DNA from: Helicoverpa zea
Lineage: Eukaryota; Arthropoda; Insecta; Lepidoptera; Noctuidae
Length of the DNA: 64,000 bases
NCBI RefSeq assembly: GCF_022581195.2
Contig: NC_061472.1
Location: 7,192,001-7,256,000 of the forward strand
Direction: 5' to 3'
A program made the translations under genes and the position numbers. Shown piece after piece: positions 31,401-55,896 of the stretch (its first letter is position 1; each line of letters starts with the position of its first letter). Below the pieces are notes generated by a model. The model saw nothing but the letters and a program-made list of their open reading frames with translations. It was not told where the DNA came from and searched no databases.

Positions 31401-34400
31401 CCATCACAAGATGCTCATATGCCTCCTGCAACTCCACATATACCAACTGAACTTCCTATGCCTGAACATAATATATGGAATCTGCCTTCTACATCAAAGC
31501 AAATAGTCACTGGTACGTAAATGCTTGGCTACCTACATTCTCAAATTATGTTTAACTAGCTGCCATAATTAAATACTGCATTTTTTTTATAATAATAATC
31601 CCCCCCCCCATGGGGCCACCTTGACGTGATGGGGGAAGGCATGAACGCTTAAAGAAGTCAGTAAGAACTAGACGACCCTGTGCCAATTGGTAAACATGAG
31701 GTACCATCAGAAAATATAGTCATAACACCTCGGCTAACCCTTTCCAACTAACGGTCCCAACTTCCCAACTAACCTTCCCTTTCCCTTTACCTTCTCTTCA
31801 GTGTCTGATAAAATATATATCTTATTACTTTAAAATATGTACTCTGCAGTCACCTTCTCTCTTTCACCTCTTAACTTTTCTTTTTCTTAAGTTTTAAAAC
31901 ATTGCTCCTAATATAATTTAATGCGACTACGAAATAGAGTAATAATACCCCAGGCGGGTACCGGAGCTAATCGCGATGGAGAATCCCGCCCCCTTTGTAT
32001 TCTGGGTGGGGGCGACGCTTTTTAAATTTCATTTTTTTCATAGATACCTTTAAGGCCACCTGTTTGCAGTATAGTAATATTTAATTGGATATAAAATACT
32101 GTTCATTCACCCCTTAACCAACTCGGTGAAGGTTGTTGTTTAGTGGGATCTTAGACTTGTTTTTACTATTTCCAGGTGCTCCATCACAAGATGCTCATAT
32201 GCCTCCTGCAACTCCACATATACCAACTGAACTTCCTATGCCTGAACATAATATATGGGATCTGCCTTCTACATCAAAGCAAATAATCACTGGTATGTAA
32301 ACGCTTGGCTACCTACATTCTCAAATTATGTTTAACTAGCTACCATAATTAATTACTGCATTAAGTAATATGTAACTGTTGTGTAGTCATTACAAACACA
32401 CTTCAACTTGATTTATTGTAATGACAATTTAGGTTAATAATCCTCATGTAACTCACACTAGTAATTTTGATGTTTACAATGACAATGGTGAATTATTATT
32501 ATTTTATTTTCAGCTGCACCTCCCAATGCGTGTGTTATAGCAGCAGAACATAATTATTGCAGTAAACATGGTATACAACAAAGACGGAAACTTAAAGGAG
32601 ACAAAAGTAAGTGCCAATGTAGTTTATACCATAAGATATCCAAAAAAAATGTTTATACATAGGCTACTTTTTATCTGGGTGTGGAAAGTAGTAAAGTAAA
32701 AGTTTTTTTTTTTTTGCAGAAAAACTGAAATCAACTTCATCGCTGGAGAATGAATTAAAGATTTCAAGATTCCAAATGAAGAATTTAAAAACCGAAATTA
32801 TTCGGTTACGTAAACGGAGTAGTAGTTTGAAAGAAAGATTAGCCAGCGTTGATAAAATTAGCAATACAAATTGTTTAAAAAAAATAACGAGAAATATGAC
32901 AACTGCAGCAAAAATATTCACAAACATGCAGTACACCCAAACTCACAAGAGAGCTCGTGGGCGGAGGTTTACTTTAAAGGAAAAAGTTTTGTCTCTCTCC
33001 ATGTACAAAAAGAGTCCCAAGAGTTATACTCTTTTATATAAATACTTTACATTGCCCTCTATAAAATCATTAAAAAGGCTTCTTGCGAAAATTGAAATAG
33101 AGTCGGGGCTAAATAAGTTTTTATTCATAAAAATGAGAAAGACTGTGAAGGAATTAAGTCCAGAAGATCGCCTCTGCTGTCTTATTTTTGACGAGATGTC
33201 AATATCGCCGCAGATCCATTACGACGGATCTAAGGATAAATTAAAGGGATTCGCTTGGCGTAGTAAAAAAATTGCTGACCATGTTTTAGTTTACATGGTC
33301 AAAGGATTAAAGAAAAAATTTAAACAGCCTGTTGCATACTTTTTTACAAATTCTGTTAACAAAGCAGAATTAAAAGCCTTGACTATAAAAGTCATTAAAT
33401 ATGTTCAGGGTACAGGGCTTAATATTTTGTGCACAGTGTGCGACCAAAGCACAGTAAATGTCAGTGTAGTGAATGAAATTATTGAAGATAGTAGAATAAA
33501 ATTCATAAAAGAAAATAAGGAATGGAGACATGATGTAATGGAAGTAGGGAAATCTAAAATTATCCCATTATTTGATGTCCCTCATTTATTGAAAGGGGTA
33601 AGAAACAATTTACTTACGAAGGACTTAAAATATTTCGACTTCGAAGAAAAGGTTGAAAAGACGATAAAATGGGAATATTACCAGAAAATTTATGAAGCGG
33701 ACAAATTACATGGTGAATTAAAAATATGTCAGAAACTAACTGATGAACATATTTATGTGGAGAAAATAAAAAAAATGAAGGTCAAACACGCAACCCAAAT
33801 TTTTAGCCGCAGTGTTGCTACAGCTGCAGAACATTTATCTGCTAGGGGCGATTTATCTAATGAGTGCCGCCAAGTAATTACATTTACCAAAATGATGGAC
33901 AATTTATTTGATTCCTTAAATTCAAGCTCATTTAATATGATACATGGAAAAATGTATAAATGTGGTGTTAGAAACAATTCTCCTCATCATGAATTATGGG
34001 AAAATGCCAAAAAGGTATTAAAATCAATAAAATTTATTAAAGTTAAAAAAGAAAAGGAAAATAAAATAAGATTAATTGAAACGAGTTCGGTACCTTCAAT
34101 AAAAAATTTTATACGTACTATTGAGGGCATGCAACAGTTGTGGAAAATATTATCCCAAAAATATTTATTTGATACAATGATGACCAGAAACTTTAACCAG
34201 GACCCACTGGAAAATTTTTTTGGGAACATTAGAAGTTTTGGGGTGAGGAATACGGCACCCAACACAATTAGCTTTGAAGGTGCCTATAAATCACTTCTTT
34301 TAAATAATTATAACTCACCCCATTCACTTAACGCTAACTGTGAAAATGATGACAATGATTGTCTTCAGACATTGAGTTTCTTTTTGGAAGACAAACTTTT

Positions 34401-34872
34401 AGAAAACACTTCTAATGTTCCCAGTAATGAGGTTCTACCATTTCAGCAAGAAGAAAATGACGAAATTGAGGTGCCTTTTATAAATTTAAATTCTGAGCCT
34501 GCTGATGCTGGTCAGGCCAATTATGTATGTGGGTGGGTGCTGGCTAAATGTTTTAAAAAAGTTGCTAAATCATGCAGGCACTGCAAAACTGAACTAACTG
34601 GCGACAGTCAATTAAAATCAAATAGTTATATAAGGGCAAAAGAATATACAAAAGGAAAACATTGTCTGTTGTATCCCAATATAGTGGCGGAAAAAGTTTT
34701 TAAAGACATACAAAATATTGTAGTAGAAAGGAGATTGCCACGGGGCAGGTCCCTTTTGTGGTATCGTGTGCCTGAATGGAATAATAACCTAAAAATATTG
34801 TTTATTTTTTTGTTTCCAAATTATTTTTTATACAATTTCTTTCACCCTGGGAATAAAGTTAAAATTAATTAA
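28412..34872 (+). CDS. THAP-domain P-element-type transposase (THAP9-like), six exons
   Basis: Exons are 28412-28451, 30950-31156, 31396-31512, 32176-32292, 32514-32606 and 32720-34872. All junctions keep frame, giving 908 residues (869 if one duplicated exon is skipped). A THAP zinc finger opens the protein: MPRRCELGCSHNPG plus HPEKNPELFKAWV and ICDIHF (C2CH pattern). A basic coiled coil follows at about 193-235. The P-type RNase H-like core then shows CLIFDEMSIS (Asp349), CDQSTVNVS (Asp433) and NQDPLENFFGNIRSFG (Asp686/Glu689). No stop or frameshift is present. Whether it is an active P element or a domesticated gene is unclear, since flanking 31-bp-type inverted repeats were not seen. Confidence 0.85.
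29037..30137. mobile_element. Long-TIR MITE inserted in the SINE
   Basis: Terminal repeats of about 185 bp start GAATTATTCCCAATAGTCCC on both sides and continue through caccggggtgacaa and ggtgacatttgctacgg blocks. The target duplication is exactly 8 bp (GAATCCGG, 29029-29036 and 30138-30145), as in hAT-type elements. The right arm is split by a Helitron. Confidence 0.85.
29913..30124 (+). mobile_element. Non-autonomous Helitron inserted in the MITE right arm
   Basis: The sequence runs from ttactacatagtataaaac to the GC-rich 3' hairpin gcgaagccggggcgggtcg and ends CTAG. It lies between A (29912) and T (30125), the Helitron target, and produces no duplication. Removing it restores the MITE arm exactly. 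Confidence 0.8.
31273..32346 (+). repeat. Tandem duplication carrying a transposase-gene exon
   Basis: The segment starting aggccacctgtttgcagtat at 31273 recurs at 32053 (offset 780 bp). The repeat is nearly identical through exon and splice sites (exons 31396-31512 and 32176-32292, each 117 nt). Between the copies, 31580-32050 holds a C-run and unclassified, non-coding sequence. Confidence 0.85.
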
Positions 34873-35515
34873 TAGTTAAACATTACGTCGACATCCGTTT
34901 GATTGGTAAACAAAAAAAAGTTGCCAGATATCAAATAACTATTGAAAATTACGTATTTTAATCAATAGAGTAATCGATATCAAAACAAAACAGTTATTAA
35001 AAATAAAAAAATACAATTATTTTTAATTATTATTCTAACTATATTCATGATAAGTCTATATTGTTGAACAGATAAGATAAGATAGATAAGATAAGAGCGA
35101 TTTTAAATTAAAATAAAAGCCTTACGTAATTTAAAAACTTAAATCGATTTATTAATGATTAAATATAATTGCTCTGGCAACATTTACTTGCGCATGTCAC
35201 ATCACTTTGACGTTCGTTCGTTGTGTGTTCGTGATTGCTTTGTATAATACGTTGAGTTTTGAATTCCGTATTTACTTAGTTATTATTTACGATACGTGCC
35301 TTTCTGCTACCACCGAGTTGAGCTAATAAGTTCCTCGCGTACTTACTTTATGTTTTGTGAGATAATTGACTCCTCTTTGTGAGATATTGACTCTAAGTGC
35401 TTGACTCTTGTTTGTGCTGTTCTTTGTGAGATAAAGTGCTATTCTTGGAGAACAATTTGACTCTTAGTGAAATCCTTGTGTGATATTGAACTCCCGAACT
35501 GTTTTTGTCAGAACT
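34873..35515. other. Intergenic between the two transposase-like genes
   Basis: AT-rich. The last 200 bp before the next ATG contain four copies of a gtgagata-ttgactc-like unit, presumably in the leader of the downstream gene. Confidence 0.45.
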
Positions 35516-38469
35516 ATGTCTACCCCAGCCAGAAGTCGGGCACACCGCCTGTCTTACCGACGCTGTATTAACTGTTCCCTTTTACTAGCGTCTAATTTAC
35601 GCCGGTATACAGTTGAGGAGTTGAACGAGCAAATGACAGTTCTTCTACGAACTTGGACAACGCCTACACCTGTAAGTTATCGTGTGCATAAACAATAATA
35701 ATTATTGTGGACAATATAAATATAGTGGTTAAATGCATTATGCAAACTCAAAATAACATTTGATTAGAGTAAACTTAGCACTGTAAACTTAGTTCTTTAT
35801 GAGAGTTTATGTATTTACAAGTTTAAGCAGTTATAAATATAGAATAGTATAGAATATAATCTTTTCCAGGTAACGTCAGATGATATCCTATGTATTGAAT
35901 GTTATTTGCTGTTGCAAGAAAGGATATTGTCAAATATAACTGGATCCCACGAGGATATATCACCTGCATATGGTCACTTAAATGTTTGTTATGGATGTGG
36001 TATCTCTGTTGCAAGTCGGAGAACCCACAGAGTTGAGTTAGACTGTCCACAACGTAGCATGATTTTAAGATGGACTTTAGCACATCTGGTGAGTATTATT
36101 TAATAACATTCTGTATCATCACGCCTATAATCCCCAATCACAAGCGTGACGACGATTAGGCAGAGGTGTACCTAACAGTACACAATACATTTTGTCAGTT
36201 ATGTTCTAAGTAATAACGGTGAGACCATGCAATCAACCAGGCACAAACCCAGTATTCCAGGCTCTTCTGGTTACTACTCATGAAATCTTAATGGAAATAC
36301 CCAGAAACCCAATCCTGGAACTGAACCTGAGATCTCATACCCTGCAATTGTGTTTAACATTTTCTAAATAATGTTTCAGAAAAAATGCTGCATAGTTTAT
36401 TTCTAATTGATGCTATTTTTATTCATATGCTTGCACAATAACAATATAGGGTTTGGTACCTATTCTGATATTCACTAATACCAACTATTTCATTTTAGGT
36501 TCCACATTTACAAAAAGTGTGCATTCCTTGCTGGTTAGCAGCAACTCGGGAGACGAGACGTTTGGAGGTTCAAGATTCAAACAGACCTGCAAGGGTCATG
36601 GATGCAGCTCTATCTTCATTAGAAGACCCCGAGATACCTGAACCACCTCCAATGCCAGCTCCAACATCTCAACCACAACAAGCATTACGAGTTCAATCTA
36701 AGATTAACTCACAAAAGTATAAACGAGTTGCTGCAGCTTCTCGTCACTGTATGTTTGTAGGCTGTGATAATGATGAACGTCTTTTAGTACCTATGACTAT
36801 AAAGGAACTGTTGTTATTGCAGTACAATATATATATACCTTTAAATGCTAGAATCTGTCATCACCATTTATATAGCAATCAGTGGGATGAACTGACTACC
36901 AACCTAAATGACTTTACTAGCTTTCAAGTTGATGATATATTTTCCATACTGGAAAGAGCTTCTCAAAGAAGTTTAGATTTTAATAATATTGCAGCAATGG
37001 ATGCACATTTACGCCATTATTGGCTGGGACTTACAGAGATGCAGTTTAATGAAATATTAAATAGCCTTCCTACTTTACATAATAAGGTTAGAAATCCTAG
37101 CCTTGCATTAAGCACATTTCTTGTTAAACTTAGGACAGGGGACAGCAACCAAAGACTGGCAACTCTTTTTCAATTGCCACGATCTACATTAGAAAAAAAA
37201 ATGAACATTGTTAGGGAATGTTTAAAAGAACATTTTGTACCAATGCATTTGGGAGTTAATCACACTAATATACAAAATGTGGCCTCACGTAACAGGACTA
37301 TTCCTGAAGGTCTATTCGGAGACAGTAGCATGGCTCCAGATTCTAAACCTGCTATTGTCATATGTGATGGTACATATGTTTATGTACAGAGTAGTAGTAA
37401 CTACAAATATCAGAAACAGACATATAGTCTACACAAATATAATAATTTGGTTAAACCCTTTTTAATCACATGTTGTGATGGATATATTTTAGAGTGCATT
37501 GGACCATATGAAGCAACAAAAAATGACTCGACAATCATGAGTGATCTATTTCGTAATGAAAGTGGTCCAATGCGCTCATTTTTTAGACAGGGGGATGTCT
37601 TTATATTGGATAGGGGATTTAGAGACGTGATCCCTGAACTCCAAAGCTATAATTATAAAACATACATGCCTGAGTCATTATTGGAAGGTGAATTTCAATT
37701 GACCACTGACCAAGCAAACAAGTCTAGGTGTGTGACTATGTGTAGATGGGTAGTTGAAATTGTAAATGGTCGCATCAAAAGAGACTACAAACTGTTTCGA
37801 CAAGAATATTTTAACAGAGCATCAACACACCTTATGGATGATTTTAAAATTGTTTGTGCCCTTTTGAATAAATTCCACCCAACAATTGAAGATAGACCTG
37901 ACGCTGCAGAGTATGTGCAAATTGCTCAGGCGAGATTAAACAGTAGTAATTATTTGGGGGAATTTATTCGAAGGGATAACATCAATAGGAGACGTACGGT
38001 TTTCCAAAACATAGACAGCAATGCTCCCCATTTAGATCATTTTCCAAGATTAACTTTAGATGATTTAAGAAGATTTGCATTGGGATCTTACCAATTAAAA
38101 CAGGCTAGATCCTATTATGGGGAGCACATAAGAAGTAATGGTACTTATAATGTTGAAGTAAGCAATGATGTCTTGGAAGAGGATTTGCCCTTAATATTGG
38201 GTCAAAATAATTATTTAATTAGGACTAGAATTAAGTCCCGCCATGTGAGCCATAAAACATATTACTCTTATTTGTTGATAAGTAGAGATGAAGATCGGGC
38301 AAATTCTTTAGAAAGTATCATTGCTTACTATTGTAACTGTCTAGTGGGTAACCGTACGGTAGGGTGTTGTGCTCATACTATGACAGTATTGTGGTATTTA
38401 AGCTGGGGCCGCTTCAACAATGTGAGTGCTCCAGCTCAATCTTTGGACGAAATATTTTATGAAGAATAA
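35516..38469 (+). CDS. DDE transposase-like protein (DDE_Tnp_4/Harbinger type) with SWIM zinc finger, three exons
   Basis: Exons 35516-35671, 35870-36088 and 36499-38469 join in phase 0 to give 781 residues without a stop. The N terminus (about 1-140) carries four Cys pairs (RCINC, CIEC, CYGC, CIPC), and about 206-245 has a C2CH-like CMFVGC with ICHHHL. The catalytic domain shows VICDGTYVYV (Asp415), DVFILDRGFRD (Asp496) and RWVVEIVNGRIK (Glu545), the spacing and context of IS5/Harbinger-type DDE_Tnp_4 domains. Residues about 735-755 (YYCNC, then GCCAH) form a SWIM-type CxC-x-CxH finger. Terminal inverted repeats were not found. It may be a domesticated transposase or an unrecognised autonomous element. 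The exact superfamily is inferred. Confidence 0.8.
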
Positions 38470-38553
38470 ATAGTTTATTCATGTTTTGTTTTTTTTTTTA
38501 TTTCCCTTGCTATTACTAAAATAATAATAACTATCAATAACGGTAATTATGAG

Positions 38554-38665
38554 TCTATACTAATATTATAAAGAGGAAAGATTTGATTAGGTAGGCTATA
38601 ATTTATCCGGGTATGGAAAGGTGTTCCCGGGGACGCGGGTGTAACCGCGGGAAACACATAATAAC
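38554..38665 (+). mobile_element. Helitron fragment
   Basis: It begins tctatactaatattataaag, as does the complete Helitron at 57443, and reaches the gcgggtgtaaccgcggga hairpin region but lacks a clean CTAG end. It lies just past the stop of the SWIM-transposase gene. Confidence 0.6.
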
Positions 38666-39402
38666 AATTCCATTACTTTATGCATAAATAGAGACATAAT
38701 TCCATGGTACTGCTATTTACAGTACATATTTCTATGCTCATAGTGATCTATAGTCCATGTCAATTTCTAATTATAACCTATATTCTTAAAACAGAAAAAT
38801 AATGATATCTCTTGAACCAGGGTGAATAAATGAAAAAAGGTTTCTGATTATGAAAATGCAATGTTTTTCCTATTAGTTAAAATAAAAATCTTCAGGGCAC
38901 AAACATTTTTCACTGGGACCCAACTTCCCTTACAAAACGGGCAATCTCCTTTTGAAAAAGAATGTGCCAAAAACTAAATTAAAAGAAAAGATAAAAATGT
39001 TTTTAGACATATTTGTGGATTATCCTTTCACCTGCGATATCCACAAGATAGAATTAAGAAATGTTTTTGAAAACATTACAATAAATATTTTGGTATATAG
39101 TTGGTGCCGCTCAATTAATCGAATTTTATCAGGTAAAATCCAATATCGTGATGAGGATGATGAAACTAAACTTTCAGCACAAATTTATTACAATAAACAT
39201 AAACATAAGTAAATATGATTTTTATTTAATTCCAGGTCGCCTACTAAGTACTTTCTAAATGTTCCTACATAACGTTGTTCTGTTGAGTTGTAGTAATCTG
39301 TGTTGTATTTCCATATTTCAATAAATAACTATTTTCTACATTCTGTGGCTATATTTTGTAAGTACGTACGTATGAACAAATTCCCCTAGAATATCTATAG
39401 AC
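38666..39402. other. Intergenic, no supported gene
   Basis: AT-rich. An 86-codon frame at 38952-39212 (TTG start) matches nothing I recognise and lacks a convincing upstream exon. Confidence 0.5.
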
Positions 39403-39805
39403 GGTTATTCGTCATCTCGACACACTAAACTCACCACGAATGTGTCGAGTTGGTGAAACTCAAAATTTGTACATTTATCATGTCGTCAACTCGCCACGTC
39501 AAGATTTTAATTCGTGTCCAGTTAGTGAAACTTAGATTTTATCACTTTTATGTTTTCGCCAAGTTTGGGAATCAACTTTTCGCGTTTCAAACGTTTGCAA
39601 AATGGACGTTCAGTGGCCGATGATGTTTGTGACACAATGTATCCAGTTGGCGAAAACATAAAAGTGATAAAATCTAAGTTTCACTAACTGGACACGAATG
39701 AAAATCTTGAGTGGCGAGTTGACGACATGATAAATGTACAAATTTCGAGTTTCACCAACTCGACACTTTAATGGTGAGTTTAGTCTGTCGAGATGACGAA
39801 TAACC
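39403..39805. mobile_element. Long-TIR palindromic MITE
   Basis: Arms of about 150 bp start GTTATTCGTCATCTCGACA on both sides and include gtttcactaactggacacga-type blocks. The flanks ctatagac and ctgtagac could be an 8-bp duplication with one change. The interior of about 80 bp is non-coding. Confidence 0.7.
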
Positions 39806-40234
39806 TGTAGACAATACTGATGTATACATGTGTGTGAAATGGGATGTACGCACACATAAACAATTTGTTTCGGCAGACGATACCAGATGGCGCTTCAAAA
39901 ATCGTTTGAAGGTTGCAGAAAAAAATCGAAGTGGGTTCTCTATTCCCAATCTATTTACTATACTCTATGATTGATACCTATACAGACAATATTCAAGACA
40001 AGTTTTATTTCTGTTTTTATACTAGATTTTATTCGCAGCATTCATGTAGCTGAAACGCTTATATTCTTGTGCTTATTATACATAATTTAAAAAATACATC
40101 AACATGGTTAAAATAAAGTGAACATGACTTCCTTCATGTCGGATGTTGAGTGTTGACAATAGCCAGAGTTACGAAGTTACCTTGTACGTTTAATCTCAGT
40201 TTGAACATTATGGCACAGTGTTGTTGATAATAAA

Positions 40235-52771
<12,537 letters not shown>

Positions 52772-53287
52772 ACATTCAAGTAAGTGACTTAATATTACCC
52801 CAACAGCCTTGGACACGAATGGGGATTAATTTATACTCTCTTATGAATCCTTTGATGAAAGATTCAGTTTAGCAACAAACTGATGCGGGTTTTATAATAG
52901 TGACAGTAAAGAAAACAATTAATATTGTTTAAAAGTTTCTTATTGTCTAGGGCACTAACTAGATTATATATACAGGTAATTTTGATAGCAGATTCACTAT
53001 GATGTGTTTCCCTCTTTAACAAATTTTTAATGAAGTTCCTATGGAATTTGAAAAGCAAATCATACTCGTAAAAATTTCGTATATAACATTTATCCAATTA
53101 GCAAGTTTGCATGAACACAAACAAGAAAGTAATCACTAGCTTGAATAAAAATTAATGTAAATCATAATAAATGGAATATTTATATACAAGCCACTAAGTA
53201 CTACTTGATCTATGCTAGAATTAGTTACATCTATGAAAGTCTATAGGTTTGTGAGCTTAAGTGAGTTGTAACGAGTGACAAACAATG
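52772..53287. other. Convergent 3' flanks of Arkadia and the Smac-like gene
   Basis: AT-rich and non-coding, with several polyadenylation-like signals. The two genes converge here. Confidence 0.5.
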
Positions 53288-54863
53288 TCAGGTCTGCAAT
53301 GTCTTCTTCTCGTTCTTGATTTCATGTTTGAGTTTGTCCTGCAGCTCCTGGGGCGCGCTGAGGATGGCCTGCTGCTGCAGCTCGAGGCTCTCTTGCTGCA
53401 ACTCATGTGTCAGCTGCTTCTGTGCGTTGCACGTCCTGCAACACACACACACTACTGCCACTATATGTATATACACACAATATCAATTAACTATAAGAAT
53501 ATTTTTGTTTATAAAATTTTGTTACTTTATATCATTATTACAATGTTAGAAGTCAAAGAAGTGACTATTGTTGTTTTACATATTAATGCGCATATTTAAT
53601 ATTGAATGTGTATTAAATTTAATTTAAACAAAGCAATCTGTTAATTTTGAGCACTCCTAACTAAAAAAATATTATGTAAAAAATGAAAACATTGTAAAAT
53701 ATTTCTCATAAAAACATAACATGCTTTAATAAACTCATTTTTTTGTATAATTTTTTGTTTATTTATTTACCTGCATGCATGATCAATTCTCTCACATATT
53801 GCATCTGATGCGGCTATGTTTCCTGATAAGTATGAAATTTCTGCTGCAACTGTTGCTAACTTTTCTGCATAATCCATATAACCTAAAAAGCAATTGATTA
53901 GTATATTGGTAGATTAATCAACACCTTGACAAGCAGGAAGGGAAGCTTCACAAGACAAAACTACTGTCAAACTTACAAGATTGATGATAATATCTAAGCT
54001 TTACTAAAAGAGTATATCATGGCAGCTAATACTGGTATTTCTTAATTTTATGAACAGCATTTTAAATAAGTTGTAAAATCTATTGTCAAGCTTTAAGCAT
54101 TCAGAATAAAGAAATAAATATGCGTTCAGTGATAAAATGTTTTGCTGTACTGTTGTGAGTTGTCATTGAGGCCCTTTCTGGAAAAAACCAGTGGGTATCA
54201 GATAGCCCTAGCCACATAAAATTCAGGTGCATCTAATAAGACTAGCCTACCCCAACATAGTTGGGAAGTCTAGGCAAATGGCCAATGGTTACTTACTAAA
54301 CAAAGTGTGAAGGTTGTGTCGTAAGTCACACAGTGATCCCCTCACAGCAACCAGCTGGTCCCAGTGATGTGGAGGAGTGCCATCCTCGCCCCACTCCAGG
54401 GCTTGTTTCACCAGGCAGATCTCCCTAGTCAGTGCATCTCGTAGCCTATAATTAGTTACATTAACTTTCTAAGTGGTGAATGAAGCACGGAAATTCTCTA
54501 TCTTGTTGTTAAAGGAGGGTGAAGAGAAGAAAATTTTAATTTCTAGGTTTCTTTGAGTGAGTCTGTTCAAATAACGCGTAAGCTTGCTTACCTTTCACTG
54601 GTATCTTGGATAGCAACTAACGTAACAGTCAAAAGTTGAGTTGCTGCGTTTACATTAATGGTAGTAGCTTGTCGAATTAAAAAGTCATGTTCCAGACTAC
54701 CTGCATCCCACAGTACATCAAACTCTTTCTGTTTTTCGTCACAATAAGCCGTGGTTAACAGCCCCATAGTAACTGGAGCATAATTTCGAATTTTTGTGAC
54801 AATGGTCTTACGCTGAGTTCGGAAGGCAGTCCTGAGAAAGGTCGAAAGCCCGTATCTAAACAT
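53288..54863 (-). CDS. Smac/DIABLO-like mitochondrial protein, four exons
   Basis: Exons 54863-54592, 54445-54297, 53882-53771 and 53435-53288 join in frame to give 226 residues; vertebrate DIABLO has 239. The N terminus is basic and free of acidic residues for about 27 residues (MFRYGLSTFLRTAFRTQRKT), as in a mitochondrial presequence. A short GLLTTAYCDEKQ stretch follows where DIABLO is processed. The remainder is predicted all-helical: YMDYAEKLATVAAEISYLSG, ERIDHACRTCNAQKQL, and a Gln/Glu-rich terminal helix resembling the DIABLO three-helix bundle. In vertebrates DIABLO is released in apoptosis and antagonises IAPs through an N-terminal Ala-x-Pro-x motif. That tetrapeptide is not obvious here. 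Family assignment rests on length, layout and helix motifs. Confidence 0.6.
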
Positions 54864-55265
54864 TATGTTAGTGGGATGATCAAAGATAGTCTGGTACGAA
54901 TTTTATAATATATTTTTACACCATTGTTCTTTTTTATAGGAGAAAAATTTGACAGCCGCCGAAAGAAATATTTGAGGTTATGTTTGTTCTGTTTTGATTT
55001 CTTTCACACTTCATTTTTTTGTTTTTGAATTTTGTCATCCTGTCAATGTCATGCCTAAACATAGATATAGAAAAGTAGATAGATTGGTTATCGAATGAAT
55101 AGAGGCCACTGCAACCCATCGGGCTTCTGCAACCACCTTGATTTTGATCATAAAATCATTTTTCCGAATGTGAAAAGGCTCTAAAGCGCCGTACTCACTG
55201 GCTAGTAAAATCTTTCTGTAATTTCTCAAATTAAAGAAAACACCGATCATTTGCCCTGTGAGTAA
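54864..55265. other. 5' flank of the Smac-like gene
   Basis: Non-coding; it would include that gene's promoter. No recognisable repeat. Confidence 0.45.
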
Positions 55266-55480
55266 TTCTCATATAACTTCGTAATAGGCCAAATAATATA
55301 TCATCATAGTCATCATCTTCTTGCCCTGTTCCCAAGTCTTTTTCTTCCATTCCTCTCTGTCAGACGTCATACTTAAATCCACTCCCTTCTGCTTCATGTC
55401 CTCTTTCAGGCAATCAATCCATCTTTTCCTCGGTCTACCTCTGCCTCTCCATCCTTCCACATTCACACTTAGCACACTCT
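55266..55480 (-). repeat. 5'-truncated RTE-type LINE tail
   Basis: The minus strand encodes VEGWRGRGRPRKRWIDCLKE, DMKQKGVDLSMTSDREEWKK and a KTWEQGKK end, the C terminus of a lepidopteran RTE-like ORF2, followed by (GAT)n-like sequence. It is open over about 68 codons but lacks the rest of the reverse transcriptase. Confidence 0.75.
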
Positions 55481-55896
55481 TTGTAGCATGATTATAAAGC
55501 TGAAGAGTTTGTTTGTTTGTTTGAACGCACTAATCTCAGGAATCCGATTTGAACAATTATTTCAGTGTTAGATAGCCCATTTATCTAGAAAATCGAGTAC
55601 TGCGCGCACGATGTGCACAGCCTAGGAGCACTGTTCGGAAGTTACAATATCCTCGTGTGACATCGGCTTTATTTTACCCAGGTACGGGAAGTCATTCCCT
55701 CGGAAAGCGAGTAAAACCAGGTTAAACGGGTAAAAGCGAAATACTACGCACTGATAAATTACGAAATCTCAGAAACTATAAACTCATACAAACTTGAAGG
55801 GAGGTAGGTTCTTTATAGAGGGAAGACATGCATTAAGGAAGGATTTTACCAAAATCTATTATTTATGGGGTTGAACGGGGGTTGATAGAAGTCCTG

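Noticed and set aside
38952..39212. 86-codon frame downstream of the SWIM transposase
   Set aside because: It starts at TTG, lacks a recognisable domain and has no convincing acceptor; kept only as a note in the intergenic entry.
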